This document shows positions 1 through 12,929 of a stretch of DNA of 64,000 bases, in pieces (position 1 is the first letter of the stretch; each line of letters begins with the position of its first letter). The notes under the pieces were generated by a model, which was not told the DNA's origin, made no database searches, and was given only the letters and a program-made list of their open reading frames with translations. The stretch is taken from NCBI GenBank assembly GCA_038501195.1, contig JBBPUQ010000004.1, positions 3,858,001 to 3,922,000 on the forward strand, in the 5' to 3' direction. The translations under genes were made by a program, and so were the position numbers. The stretch is from Nemania diffusa (taxonomy: Eukaryota; Ascomycota; Sordariomycetes; Xylariales; Xylariaceae).

Positions 1-3000
1 CTCACTCTATTACTACCATCAAGCCTTCACGGCCTCAACACTCGTGAACACAGTCCTGGTAATCTATGAAGCTGCTAGCAGTTAAGACGCCATGTGGGTG
101 TGACAATCGGATTAGTTTAAACAGCGACTTATGATGTAAATACGGTCGGGTGTATATCTGGCTAGCTGCGAAATGGCCTAAATGAGGAGAAAGTATTTAG
201 ATCTCTACTAGGGATCTAAAGGAATGTTACCAACCCTCAGGTAGCGGCGGGCGCTATTCTAGCCTACAACGTTATTTCTTTTGGGTCGTTGGCAAAATCG
301 GTGAGAGATGGCGAACCTCTGAAAAGTAGTCATATGTGCTAATTGTTGTAAAAATTACAAATAGCTCAACAAGTTTCGGACCTTGGTACTATGGTCCTAT
401 TTTATCCTTTCATTTGCCTCTCGAGCCACGAAGCAAGAAGCCCCCAGCCCCGATTACTCAACTTGTCGACCAGGTACGGAGTGCTCTTGGCAGCCGGTTA
501 AAGAACGCATCGTTACGCAACAAAAATTAAGCGCGTTTATATTTTCCCAGCTACAGGCTGTGATCAGAGTCCGTCTTCGAACAGCTCCAACTGTAGCCAC
601 CATTCCATCCCTTGCACGTGAGAGAGCACCGTCGAATTTCGTGGCTCTAGCCCATGGCGCAGCGGTGTAATCAAGTTTTTGGACCCGAGCCACCGTGGGG
701 GCTTGATGTTTATTGATGTAGGTATCCTCCATGCAGTTGGTGCATATCCCCTCACGCTGAGCTCTCACCACCCAGAGCCAAATCCTTCCGGTATGCAGAG
801 TTCATCCCGATCCCGACCTTCGATTTCAAATTTAGAGAATTAGACTTGTATCGAAGACAGCAGCACATCCGCCACCCCTCCACCATATGAAGCTTTCAGC
901 TACGTTAACACTGAGCTATCATTTCCATAGCCGCTTTCAAACGGACTTTCGGAGATAATATGATCAAATGTCGAAGGGTGTATGATCCTCAGGCCGTCAT
1001 ACTCATATGTAATACCAACTTGGCACCCCCTTAACGGCCTCACTCTTTTGCGTCGCTAGGGTGACACCACTCATGCGAGGTTGGTCTGTCTGTCTCGATT
1101 CGTTCCGCATACGATCGTCATCTCAAGACCATTCGTCCAAGTCCATAGATGCGAGCCTCACTTGACTGGTCGACGCAGAAAACACGGTCCTTATAAGATT
1201 TACTAGTGGTTAATACTACTGTGGTACCAATCTCGTTACGCCTAGGGAGTCTGAAAACACGGGTTTGGGTTTCTCGATGGGTCATATCCTAAACTCTCCC
1301 TAATTTTGATGCACACAACTTCGGCCCCAGTGGCGCAGCATAGGCGAGTTCAATAATGGAGAAATGGCACACTCGCAAGTTCTAGTCTCTTCCCAGAAGA
1401 AGACTAGCTAGTTCCTTATGCACGAGGAGTATGTTCTATAATTCGGAAGGATCGCACTTGGCTGTAAGTGATTGAATTAAAGTTAACGTTAGGATATATT
1501 CCCATGCCGCATGTACATTGGCAAGTTGTATTCAAGCTACGTTGCCAAATACGCAGTAGTGGTGACGCGGCGGATGGAGGTAGAATAAGCATAGGAATCC
1601 ATCATCCGAAGACCGTCCAAAAGGACTGTGGCTCTGGCTAGCCCTGCCTGATTATGGCTTTCGCCACCTCATCATCAACACTTAATTGCCTGAAACTGCC
1701 ACCTCTTCATCTCATACGAAGTATGGAACCTTGCCATCGCTAGAGATTATGAGACACTTTCACTGCTTGATACCGCACCGACTGGGCTCCAACCTAGTTC
1801 TGTAATCAAAGCCAACGTTCCAATCGGAAGGCAAGGCGTGCAGATGGACGAGATGGGCTAGATGAATAAAGAAGGTGCCGATGCGGATGACAGGAACGAG
1901 GCTGGCTGATAGGGTTACTAGATACAGGCGGGCTCCGACACCCACCATTCTAATATACTCTCGCCCTCTCAACTAGAATGACTCGCGATCCTGAATTTAA
2001 AGGTGTGCTTTGTATATACGTAGGCCTCGCAGATCGGTCGTGGAGGAAGGCATCCGATATCCATACGTATTGAACTAAGTACTCGAGTCTAGTAGGCAGG
2101 AGTACATACACGATCCAACCCTATGGTTGCACAATCTTGTTCTCGCCCCCCGCTCATCCTTTGAAGCCAAGAACGCCTTGCTATAGCCAATGCCTTAGGG
2201 CAGATCTAGCATAGTATTAGATTGGGCGGGCGCCATCATATTGTGCAGTCCTCTTAGGTCGTACGATTTCCGCATAAATCCTATTAACACTCTAGTCAAC
2301 ATGCCACCTCACTACATATTACTATTCTGATAGGCGGTCATAATAGCGGCCTTTAGGGTTGAATCGTAAGCAACGGGCGCCGCCAGCGAGCCTCTTGTAA
2401 CACCATAAGCGAAATCCCTCGCGAGTTGGTTACGGACTTTTGGTAACAACTAGCGGCCGATACTCAAGGCCGAGTATGCGTAGAGCACCAAGTAGGCTGA
2501 TAATGCTCCAACTCTCACGTAGAGTGAAAGCCCACGTCAGAGCATACCATCAGTTTCTCAGTTCTGTGCCCGGTCTTACTCCGAAGAAAGCTAAGAAACA
2601 TGGGCACTTGCCTAGCACTATTGTACTGCGGACTAGATCGTTTGTTTAACATCGTTGACATTTCTAAGCACTAGATAAATGCTGTGATTCGTGACTCACT
2701 ATAAAACGCGCGAGGTTCCGAACAACGCAAAACTATATATACACATGAAAATAGAAGTAGCTCGCTTCGCCTTGCGGTCGCTACAACACTGCGTATCCAT
2801 ACACCGTAAACATAACATCCCAATTCATAACCAGATAGCGCCAAACTGTAGCCACCACGACTTGTCTTGTGGGCTCGCTGATATCGGTTCAGCTGTAAAC
2901 AAGCGGGAAAAATAGCTCTGTGGGACTGAAAATGAAGGATAACAAGCCTCGCGCCCTTCTAACATTGAATTATCAGAATTCTCCACCCTGAAATGACACA

Positions 3001-3022
3001 AATTCGCCGAACATCGGAACGA
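1..3022. other. gene-free region
   Basis: I see no gene here. The open frames are short (95-105 codons at most), without a signal peptide, domain or splice context, and stop codons are frequent on all strands. No transposase or reverse-transcriptase motif and no obvious terminal repeat was noticed. It may be old, mutated repeat DNA, but that cannot be shown by eye. Confidence 0.6.
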
Positions 3023-4599
3023 CTAAGCAGGTGAGCTACAGGAAAAGGCACCTCGAACTGAACCATCCCCGTAGCCGTTAATCTGAAACTTGTTGTTAGT
3101 CTGTATGTCCTTGGTAGAACCAGAGGCTGCGTCTGCCAGAGACGACAAAGAAAGTAAGCACTTACGATATCCTTAACGCTCGAGTATGTTCCGCCCACGA
3201 GAATGATGATTCCGATCACGAAGCACAGCCCATTCAAGCCTGTCCACACCAGGTTTTCCTTGGAGAAGGGGGAGCCCTGGCGAATCAACATGAACCACAT
3301 CATGGCAGGGAAGTAGAAGGTGAAGCCGGAGATGAAGAGGGACGAAGAGATGGCCAGCAAGTCCGAGAAGAACGGGATCGCCTCGGCAATCACCCACGCA
3401 ATGACCGTGATCAGCGAGATCAGCGCGATCCACGAGATCCAGCCCTTGGGCGTGTTGATGAATCGAGTCACTGAGTCCCGGTACACGCGACCGTGGATAT
3501 ATCGCCCGACGACGGTGCCGTTGATCGAGCCCGAGATGAAGATGACGGGTAGAGCGACACCGAAAGCGATCTTCGAGACGAGGGTCCCGGCTGACAGCAG
3601 AGCGGGGGATTGGACACCCTGGCCGACGAAAGAGTAGATCAGCGCGCCCGTGAGCGTGTAGATGATGATCTCGACAATGCCGAGCACCCAGATCGACTTG
3701 ACGAAGTCCTTCGGCGTGTGCATCTCGTCCATGAAGGAGAACTGGCAGATGGCGAAGCTGTACGCGAAGACGATGTTCGTGACGGCGATGAAGGCGTCGA
3801 CGAAGGTCGCGTCCTTGGCGGGCCACGCGGACCAGTCCGATGCCATGGCGATCTCGGAGCGCTGCACGCCCGTCGCGATGATCGTGATGCCGATCGCGAG
3901 AATGATCGAGGCGAAGTCGATGTAGCCTAGAATGGCCGCCTCGGTGAACGACGGGGGCAGAGCGAGAAGTAGGAGTATGATGGCCGACACGACACCGAAG
4001 ACGATCGAGCACGTCCCGCTATCGGCGATCGTCAAGAACGCGATGGTGCCCGTGAGCGTATGCGAGCCGACGAGGAAGACTAGTTGTAAGACGAACATGC
4101 CACCGATTAACTCGTACCCGAACTTGCCCATCATCAACCGTCCAGCGTCAGCGCTATAGGGACAAACGAGATTAGCTTCCGCGTTCCTTATACTGCTCGA
4201 GAAAGCCGGGGGCTTCTCATAAGTGCAGCAAGGCTTTTCGACTTACTAATGCTGAACGTTCGGATATTTCAGCTTGACCTGTCCAACAACATAACTGCTG
4301 TAAATAGCCAGCATGCCGAGTCCGACACAGAGGATCGTTCCGGCAACCATTCCGAGTGTCGCAAAAGCCTTAGGCATGCCCAAACTACCCAGCGCGATAG
4401 CCTCAACAATGAGGACGACTGTCAAGCGCTTCCATCCGAGGCGATTGAAATGCGCCGCACCATCTTGTATCCGCGCCTTTTCGATATCTGTAAGGTCGCG
4501 CACCTGTCCGACAGTTTCCTCCTCGTTGGAAATTTGGTCCGAGAAGACCGGGGATGGCTCGATGGCCTGGCTATTCTCCTTCTTGGTATCCGCCATCAT
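3023..4599 (-). CDS. Amino acid transporter, AAAP (Aa_trans) family
   Basis: Three exons on the minus strand: 4599-4247, 4153-3166 and 3082-3023, with GTAAGT donors and TATAG and TTTCAG acceptors. They join in frame to 466 aa. A hydrophilic N-terminus of about 65 residues precedes roughly eleven hydrophobic segments, beginning around GWKRLTVVLIVEAIALGSLG, the entry to TM1 in fungal amino acid permeases of the Neurospora MTR type. The small last exon encodes a 19-residue tail ending SCSSPA; without it the frame runs into unrelated sequence. By family it should be a plasma-membrane, proton-coupled neutral or aromatic amino acid importer; the substrate is not readable. Codon use is markedly GC-rich against the gene-free flanks. 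The start is a Met-Met pair (4599 or 4596). The gene stands alone between deserts. Family assignment is firm, substrate is not. Confidence 0.88.
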
Positions 4600-7259
4600 G
4601 GTTGCTCGCTTCCTTGGCCGGCTGAGCTGCGTCCGTTTTCGGTCTTTGGGTGTGTCCGAGAGTTTGTCGGAACAAAAGAACCTAAGAATTGTGGTAGGGG
4701 GTTATGAGATTATAGGGAGCGCAGCGCTATTTAACATCGACTATCAGAGGCGAACAAAGGGCGTAAAAGGTGACTCCCCTGCTCAACGCCGAAATTGTAG
4801 ATATGCTTATCACAAGCCAGGGCGAAGCTGACCACTCTGCAGTCACACCAGATCTCGACTCTACTCAGGTCGGTGAAAGTTAAAAAGTCGATCGGAAAGA
4901 TAACAGAGACTCTAGAGACTCAGATAGGCAAGGGGTAGGGGAGGGCTGCGAAAGTTAAATTCTCCCACGCGCCTCCACCGACAACCTCGCCCGGTCTTAG
5001 CGCGGATTATCACCTTCATTTCGCCGCATCTTCGTTTTCTAGGGCCGTTCCTAGTTTCTCTCTTCCTTGCGGGCTTCATTACGTCGTGTAGACTCTCCTC
5101 CGCACTCATTACGTACAGGAAAGTACCAGGTTCCGCGCCGGCCGCGTGGTGTGCAGCAATTAGGGCCATGACTATCCAAAACAGCCTCGACCGTGGTACG
5201 AGTCTGGTACGAGGTCGGGTCTGATTCGTAGGAGAAGGTGTCTGAGACTCCACCGCCGGTCATATTTTTTCTGTGCTTACATGTTGAGATCAACGTACCG
5301 CGTTTTTATGTGTAATAGTGACTGCATTTTGGTCTAACGCCTCCATCTTCCCCCCAAACTAAGTGGCACCCCCTGGCTTACCCATAACGCCAGTGTCGGG
5401 CGGGAGTAGATATACTAGGTAGCCCCCTACGTATGTGCATATTCTCCTCTGAGTATGATTAGAGATCTCGTGCCATCTTTGTGGTGCGCTGATCACTCGA
5501 CTGCCGGTACTACTGCTTGCTAACTTGACAGGATCTTGTCCCTGGCGATTGCTGTGCGGCTCTTCCGTGCAAGGACCAAACAAGCTTTACGGGAGCTATG
5601 ACTCGTTGACAATTGCCGAAGCCTAACTCGGAAACCATGAGGTCACTTTTGCCTCCATGAGAAGATGATAGGTTAGCTCAGATGTGTCCGTGGGGCGTCT
5701 GACCTTCTAGAAAAAAATCAGTGCCGATCGAGTCGCGTTCTCCGTAACAAAGGGCGCTAGCCTACGCTTGCAAGGTCCAGCCTTCGAACTAATCAATTCC
5801 GCTTGGCCTATTTCGAACCTACGAATAAGGACTAAATACTAAGCCTAAACCCTCAATATCTCGACTATCATACTTCCTACTCATAAAGTTAGACTCAATA
5901 TATACTATAGAAACAGCCAAACCTTTAATTAGCGCGTAGCATGATTAAATTTGAGAGCCTTTTTAGGTCCAAGTTAGAGGGTATAAGTGCTGCTCATGTC
6001 CTGGTGTTAAGGCCGGGGAACCCCGGGATGTTAGCTCTATCATGCCATCGAACACCACACAGTGCCTTTTTATCTTTATTTTTGCGGTTCATTTTCGCTA
6101 TTATGAAGACTATGTAATTTTCATGACAAATGGGAGCTCTACCAATGGCGCAATCGTTTAAACATTGCGCAAGAACAAAAGTTGACACATAAGTCCCTGT
6201 CACACGTCCCCCGGACTGACCGGATATGGGGAGATCTTAAGATTCTGATAGGTATGTCGGCGAAAGAGGAGGTCGGCGTCGAACTTGGCGATCGGCATCG
6301 GTTAAGAGCTGACCTGTATCTACTTCTCCTGTGTTCGGGCTCAATACCTACTTATGCAGGCGTTTAATATGTAGCTCTGGCATTGAGCCCTAACCCTATT
6401 ATCTTTATATCAATATCATCGTGTCATAAGTTCATAAGAGAAACAGCAATTTACGATGAGCTTGCGGATAATGTAGATATGCCCGATCATTAAGAGACCA
6501 GTCTTCACATTTCCCGCCCTTCAAATACCAACATTGCATGGCGATTAATCTAGAAATGGCTTGTGCTGTTGTTTAAGAATGCCTCTCGATTGTGATCACC
6601 TTTCTTGTGATTTTCCGTGATCTAACAGTCGAGTATCCAATTGCGGCAGAGCAAGCAAGGTGGACGTGCAGGATATCCGATAACCTGGTTCATGCTCTCT
6701 GGCAATCTAAAACGTTGCTGGGTTAAATAACGCAGTGTCTACTCTGTAAGTACCATTTGCTGTATGTAGATGGCACTTTACTTGAGGAACCCAGCGAATT
6801 GGGATAATGATTTAGCCGGGATGTCAAGGGTTGCATAGGTAGAACGAACTGCTCTCGGTTCTCTAATGCTTGACGTCAAGCTGTGACCGTTCGGGAAATT
6901 GTTTTCATACCTTGATGTGACCCCTCACCTGCACAATGGTGTTGGTATAAACAATCAAATCAGCCTCAAGAGACTACGCGGGGGGTTCGGCCAACTGCTC
7001 CAACTTTGGTGCAAGTTGTTAGGGTCTCGACCTTTCCTTCTAACTACCCGTTTAGCCAGAATTTCCGTCCTAACCTACTTCAAAGGACCATATCCTTTTG
7101 CGATATTGCTGGTCCGCGTGCAATATGGCTTGCTTATTACCCTATCTGGGTACTGATGAGAATGGGCTGGTCTTATTTCCGACGGCTAGATATGCCATAA
7201 TCGCCAATATAAAGAGGCATCAGCTATCTTCTGTCGCATTATGATCTCGCTCGGTCTTC
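4600..7259. other. gene-free region
   Basis: There is no supported gene between the transporter and the GMC oxidoreductase, which are divergently transcribed. A 113-codon frame at 4912-5253 (-) lacks homology cues. The part near 5.8-6.0 kb is rich in TA steps and resembles decayed repeat DNA, but no ORF of a mobile element survives. Confidence 0.55.
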
Positions 7260-9416
7260 ATGCCTGTTTGGGTCGCTCTAATTGGGTCTAAGATGCTTCG
7301 TCAATTCGTTGCCGCTGGGCTTTTCATAATCGCTGGGGCATTAGCTGAAGCAGTAGCAGAAAGCTATGATTACATCGTAGTAGGATCAGGACCCGGTGGT
7401 GCCCCATTGGCAGCGAACCTAGCTCGCGCAGGATATAGTGTGGCGCTCCTGGAAGCGGGACTCGACTTAGGCAACAACAAGAACTACTCGGAGATAGCCA
7501 ACTTCATCGAAGCGGGCAACGACGAGAAGTCACGATGGGACTTCTTCGTCAAGCACTCTGACGACGAAGCACGTGAAGCCAAGTACGAAAAGACCACATG
7601 GCGGACTGCTGACGGTTCCTTCTACGTTGGGCTCGATCCACCAGAGGGCTCAACGCGCCTCGGCATCTATTACCCTCGAGCGGCGAGCCTCGGCGGCTGC
7701 AGCATGCACAATGGTGGCATATGTACAATCCCAAACGATGCGGACTGGGACTACATCGCGGATCTCACAGGGGATAACGGTTGGCGCGCAAAAAATATGC
7801 GCAAGTACTTCGAAAAGAGTCAGTGAACCTACCCTATGTCCTTCCCTCCTCTTCCCCTTTTTCCAATTAGAGTAATTACTTATTCTCGATATCGTAGTGG
7901 AGGCTAATGAATACTTGCCACCTGATATGCCCGGCCACGGATATGATGGCTACGTCAACACGACGATTAGTGATCCAGCTTTTATGAAACAAGATTCTGA
8001 TGTGCAAAAGCTCACCAGTCAGCTTATCTCGCACACTGGGGGTGATGCTGGGCGAGATGTCAATGCTGCAGATCCCGATCGTGACCAGACCACCGGAGTC
8101 TTTGGGATGGCCAGCCACGCAGACAGAAACGGCAAGCGAGCCGGAGCAAACACGCTCCTCAAGAGAACTTTGGCTGATCCCGCCAAATATAAATTGACGA
8201 TCCAGCTTGAGACCCTTGTGACTAGAGTGATTATCAACTGGGAAGACGGAAAACCTAGCGCAACTGGGGTGGAAGTTTTGAGAGGTTCGCATCAGTACGA
8301 GGTTAGCAACCAAGAACCCCCCCCCCCCCCCCCCCCCCCCCTCGCCTTCCACTTGGCGTGTTTTAGGGGAGAGATTCGCTTTCTATTACTGTTGTTATTG
8401 CTTTAACCTCTTGAGGGCCTTAAGACTCCTTGCTAGACGACAATTGCTGACTCTTGTTCGTGCAGGCCGATCCTCTTTATAACGGTACAAGAGGCCGATT
8501 TGGTCGAGTTTTCGCCAAGAAAGAAGTTATTATCGCTGGTGGGACGTTCAACTCACCTCAGATTTTGAAGCTCAGCGGTATTGGGCCCAAAGAAGAGTTG
8601 GAGAAATTCCATATCCCAGTGGTCAAGGACCTTCCAGGTGTGGGCGAGAATCTTGGTGACAATTATGAAGCAGGTCTCCAATCCTTAGCTAGTAAACCTC
8701 TAAACGGCACTGCCGGAGCTACAGTCACCGTATTCTTAAAGACGCCTACGGCGCGCAAGACTCGTAACATTCAAGCATGGTGTGGTAGCTTTTCGTTCGA
8801 AGGATTTTGGCCTGGCTTTCCGACCGACTATGGACAATCGCAGTATGAGGTAAGTTGCCCTACCCTCAGACAATGTATTCATATCCATATCATAGTCCAT
8901 ATTACTGATCCGGCTTGCGCATAGTGCGCTATGGTGCATATTAATCCACGTTCACAAGCCGGATATGTGAGGCTTCGATCGAGCGATCCTCAGCAAATGC
9001 CCGAGATCAACCTCAATTTCTTTGCCGAAGGCGGAGATGAGGACTTGACAGAGCTCCTCGACGCCGCAAAGACATTCCGTAAAGCGATACACTCTGTCGG
9101 CGCACCCATTACGCCCTTTAACGAGAGACATCCGTGTCCCGGCGTAAATCAAGAGTGCACCGACGAGGCACAGAAGGAGTTTATAAAGCTCCAATCGTAC
9201 TCTCATCACGCAACGAGCACTTGCGCTATCGGCAAGGCCAACGACCCGATGGCGGTTTTGGATTCTAAATTCCGAGTCCGCGGTGTTGGAAATCTGCGTG
9301 TTGTAGACGCATCAGCCTTTCCCAAAGTACCTGGCGCATTTCCTGTTTGCCCAACTTTCATGATCGCTGAAAAGGCTTCAGCAGACATTCTAGCCGACTT
9401 AAAGAATGAAGACTGA
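7260..9416 (+). CDS. GMC-family FAD oxidoreductase, secreted
   Basis: Four exons: 7260-7818, 7898-8301, 8466-8849 and 8925-9416, joining in frame to 612 aa, a normal size for the glucose-methanol-choline family. The Rossmann FAD-binding motif VVGSGPGGAPLAANLARAGY lies near residue 40. The mid-domain ATKKEVIIAGGTFNSPQIL-like region is present as AKKEVIIAGGTFNSPQILKL. The C-terminal domain carries SYSHHATSTCAIG near residue 540, where the catalytic His sits, and VPGAFPVCPTFMIAEKASAD. The stretch starting at the second Met (7293) reads like a signal peptide, so the true start may be 7293 and the enzyme is probably secreted. Such flavoenzymes oxidise alcohols or sugars with O2 or a quinone as acceptor; the substrate is unknown. 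Intron 2 contains a 25-nt poly-C run. The splice fit YFEK-M-EANEYLPP supports the first junction. Confidence 0.88.
8317..8341. repeat. poly-C homopolymer, 25 nt
   Basis: An uninterrupted run of 25 C lies 15 bases after the donor of GMC oxidoreductase intron 2 (8302-8465). If the intron were retained, the run would be read in frame as a row of prolines. Confidence 0.95.
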
Positions 9417-10016
9417 ACGGATGAGATAAATACCTCCGCCTTGAGGTGACTTAGACAGTGGAATATCGGTGTGGCAATATATGGTGATGATCATCCTTGT
9501 ATTGTAGATAGTTGTAGCTAGTATGTAGAGTAGTGGAGGAGCATACTAGCTAATACATGTGTGTGTGGATCACCTGATGTGTGCCCTGGTAATGTGGGTA
9601 CACTGGTGTCACAAACGGGGCCGCTCGCACAGTTATAAACCTAATAAAACAATTTTCCAAGTCTACGTACATTATTTTATGCTTAAATACATGTAAATTG
9701 GCTTAATCCGCCTATATACATAGTCCCGCCTTCCCAGTAGGTACCTAGGTACCTACTCTAGAAAGCGACATGCTTCCGGTCCACATAATATGTATCGATA
9801 AGATAAGATAAATATTTTCTAGGGACTTTGCGACTGAATCAACATGAAGACAGTACCTAGGAGCTCACCGTGCCCCCACCATCACCACCGTGTTTCGCTT
9901 CAACGACTGGATTAGCAATTGTTTGGCATTTTCTGACCGACTGCGGCCGACTACTTGGTGATACTTTTCTGTGGTTTCCGAATCTACTCAGGTGATAAAT
10001 CATCGAATCCTCCAAA
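9417..10016. other. intergenic, with 22-nt palindrome
   Basis: This is the 3' flank of the GMC gene and the promoter side of SDA1. It holds a perfect palindrome built on TAGGTACCTA units (9736-9757), and I see no gene. A TATA-like or CT-rich promoter is not obvious upstream of SDA1. Confidence 0.6.
9736..9757. repeat. perfect 22-nt palindrome (TAGGTACCTA family)
   Basis: The sequence reads identically on both strands over 22 nt and is made of overlapping GGTACC (KpnI) and CCTAGG (AvrII) cores. Shorter relatives occur near 28373, 31271, 32068, 39721, 48428, 56817 and 60391, mostly in gene flanks. Confidence 0.9.
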
Positions 10017-12929
10017 ATGCCAAAGCGAAAGGTCACGGCGGCGGAGAAAGTCGAGGGTCTCCCAATTCTTCAGTGGAAAATGCGAAAAGACCCTCTAGCA
10101 TACCAAACGTGGGTTGATTAACACTCTTTTCTCCTCCTCTCTTTTACAGTTCTCGAGATTGAAGTAGATTGAGCATATTGATACTCTCTGCGTTGAGCAA
10201 CATTTACTGATATGGAATCTACAGAGAATTTATAGGTTCGTTCAATGTTGGCCGCACGAGACACGCTAGTCAAGCTAACATTGCTGCAAAGAACTATGGC
10301 AACACTTCGATTCAGCGCGCGAAAGAGTCCTTGCGGATCCTTTGGGGGTAGATGCCGAATCGCTTTCCACGGTTAGCCTGCCCTCCTACGTCTGATCCAC
10401 GAACTCGATCCTAACACCACCCAGTTTAGAGAGCATATGGACTTAATTGCACATTGCGCCGAAAAATACCCTGATATAACAGCCACCTTTCCCGATAGTC
10501 TCAGAGACATCCTTGCGACACACCATGCAACACTCGATCCAACGCTGCGAGAAAAGGTCGTTACTAGTCTCTCACTCTTGAGAAGAAAAGAAGTAATAGA
10601 TAGTGCCTACCTATTGCCTATATTTTGGTCTCTTCTCATCTCCACACCAAGCAAAACATTGAGGGCTCAACTCTACCAGAAAATCATCAGTGACGTACGG
10701 GAGACCAACACGAGGGCGAAAAACCACAAGGTTAACCGAACACTGCAACAAGCTCTTTACAATCTTGTAATGGACAGGTCGACGCCGAAAGCGCTATGGG
10801 CGGTAAAGGTGATACGAGACCTCTGGAGGCGCCGTATTTGGGACGACGCGAAGGCAGTTGATATAATGAGACAGGCCGCTATGAGCGACGATCACAAGAC
10901 TGTAGGGAGTGCTGTCAAGTTCTTTCTTGGCAGTGATAAGGAGCGAGAAGAATACGAGGACGACAGCAGTGACGAGGAGGCGGTTGATGTGCGCAAAGTC
11001 AAGCACCAAGTCGGCATTAACAAAAAGACAAAAAAGGCGAAGAAGGTCCTCGAAAAGGCTACAGAAAAAGTGAAGAGGCAAGAAAGGAAAAAAAATGCAA
11101 ATCAGCAACTCAATTTCTCAGCGTGAGTCCTCATGAGATGCGTGCTCTCACTCTCCTACCATTTTCGCGCTGCAAGCATACTGATCTACGTGATAGTCTA
11201 CATCTACTTCTAGACCCCCAGGGATTTTGCGAATCACTATTCGAGAAGCACCTACAAAATAAAAAGTCTAAGCTCCCATTAGAGACCAAGCTTGATATCT
11301 TACAACTCGTTACTCGATTAGTTGGCCTTCACAAGCTTGTAAGACTGCAGTGACTAACTAAGCGCCTTGAACTCATAATAGCTAACACCTTTTATAGACA
11401 ATTTTACCCCTCTATTCGTATTTCGCTTCGCGTCTCACTCCTCGACAACAGTCTGTTACTTCATTCATGGCTTCGCTTGCAGTACGTATTTTAGACATTA
11501 ATGGAGAACTTGTCTGCTTGAAGGCAGCCCGCCGAATACTTTGCTAACTCTGCTCCGGCAGCAAGCAACACATTCTCTTGTGCCCCCTGAGACGATCGAA
11601 GTGTTACTACAAAAAATTGCAAATGAATTTGTCTCCGAGGCATCCAATGTGGAAGTTGTGAGTTTTGATTTTCTTTAAGGGCTATAGTTTTCCTACGAGA
11701 TCCTCGCGTTCTTAGGAAACATTCTAATCTTGTCTTTGGCTGACCTACGTAGTGCGCTGCCGGAATTAATGCTATTCGTGAAATTTGTGAGTCTCTAGCC
11801 CTCTAAGAAGTTTGACTTGAGAAGCTGACTTGATAAGGCGCACGTCAGCCTTTAGCGATGAATGAGACACTACTGCAAGATTTAGTAGAGGTATACTATT
11901 CCCCAAATATTTTTTTGCCTTTTTTAATCACTAAATCCACATGTATATCTGGCTCGTAACCACACTACAATTATCGAAGAGCAAATAATATCTGACAGCT
12001 TGTCGTAGTACCGCAAAAGTAAGGACAAAGGAGTATCAATGGCAGCGAGAGGCCTACTTTCGCTGTATCGAGAAAAGGGTGCTGAACTACTAAAAAAGAG
12101 GGATCGTGGTAAGGATGCCACGATCGGGCTTAAGGCTGGCGAATTGAAGCAACAAATGTTTGGCGAGGAACAAGTCGGCGAGATTGAAGGCCTTGAACTA
12201 CTAGCGAGGTGGAAAGAAGAACAGAAGAAGAGGAAACAGGCCGAGAAAGGACTACCAGAGGATCTCGATGCTACCAAAAATGAAGAGGAGGACGATGATG
12301 GGTTCAATTCCAGTGATTGGGAAGTTGCGTCAACTGACAGTGACGAATCCGGGGACTGGATCCGGGTAGCTGAATCTGATGATGAGGCCGAGCCTGAACC
12401 GAAGAAGAGGAAGATCGATGGCAATGAGGCAGACGAGGAGAAGGAAGACAAGGAAGCAGAGGAGCCTATTAACTTCATGAAACTTGCGGCCACTCAGTTG
12501 CTGACACCAGCGGATCTGGCCAAGCTCAAAGAACTGAGACTAGAGGCAAGCATAAATAAAGCTATGGGAGGCGACAAACGGAAGCAAATGGAAGCACGCC
12601 ACATGGACGAAGGATTGACCGCAGAGCAGATCGAAGCGCCAGCAAAGTTACGGAAGAGCACCAAAGAAGAGCGGGTAGCGCTGGCAAAAGAAGGCAAGCC
12701 GAACAGGGAAGAGCACAAGTCTACGAGTGCCATCAGGAAGTCCAAGAAGGAAGCAGAGGGCAAGTCGACGACGAACAGGGAGAAGGCCCGCAAGAAGAAC
12801 TTCCTCATGACGCTCGGCAAGGCCAAGTCCAAGCAAAAGCGCAGCCTTGTAACAACGAGGAAGGTCCTCATGGCTCACATCGAGCGCAGCAAATCAGGTG
12901 GAAGACGGCGGAATGGTCAAGCGAAATAA
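10017..12929 (+). CDS. sda1: SDA1, 60S ribosome biogenesis/export factor
   Basis: Ten exons: 10017-10108, 10225-10235, 10292-10371, 10425-11122, 11197-11338, 11398-11481, 11562-11657, 11753-11786, 11838-11890 and 12009-12929. All junctions keep frame and give 736 aa, the normal size for SDA1. Recognisable SDA1 blocks include DPLAYQTEFIELWQHF, the helical repeats around LREKVVTSLSLLRRKEVI, LHLLLDPQGFCESLFEKHL and LARKPLAMNET-like ARQPLAMNETLLQDLVEYR. The C-terminal half is acidic, then strongly basic (KKRKID, AKSKQKRSLVTTRKVL), typical of nucleolar pre-60S factors. In yeast the protein acts in 60S maturation, nuclear export and the G1/S transition. Exon 2 is only 11 nt and supplies E-F-I; without it the conserved alignment breaks. 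Identity is firm and the exon map is well supported by phase. Confidence 0.93.

Noticed and set aside
3173..4012. 279-codon His/Arg-rich frame on the minus strand
   Set aside because: It is a shifted-frame shadow of the GC-rich amino acid transporter exon with no hydrophobic pattern.
4912..5253. 113-codon frame, minus strand
   Set aside because: No splice or domain support, and it lies in gene-free DNA with overlapping frames of similar length.
11398..11481. Suspected frameshift in SDA1 exon 6
   Set aside because: Rereading the bases shows a continuous frame (SVTSFMASLA) with phase 0 at both ends.
11924..12493. 189-codon Ser-rich frame on the minus strand
   Set aside because: It is antisense to SDA1 exon 10, a low-complexity shadow of acidic and Lys-rich codons.
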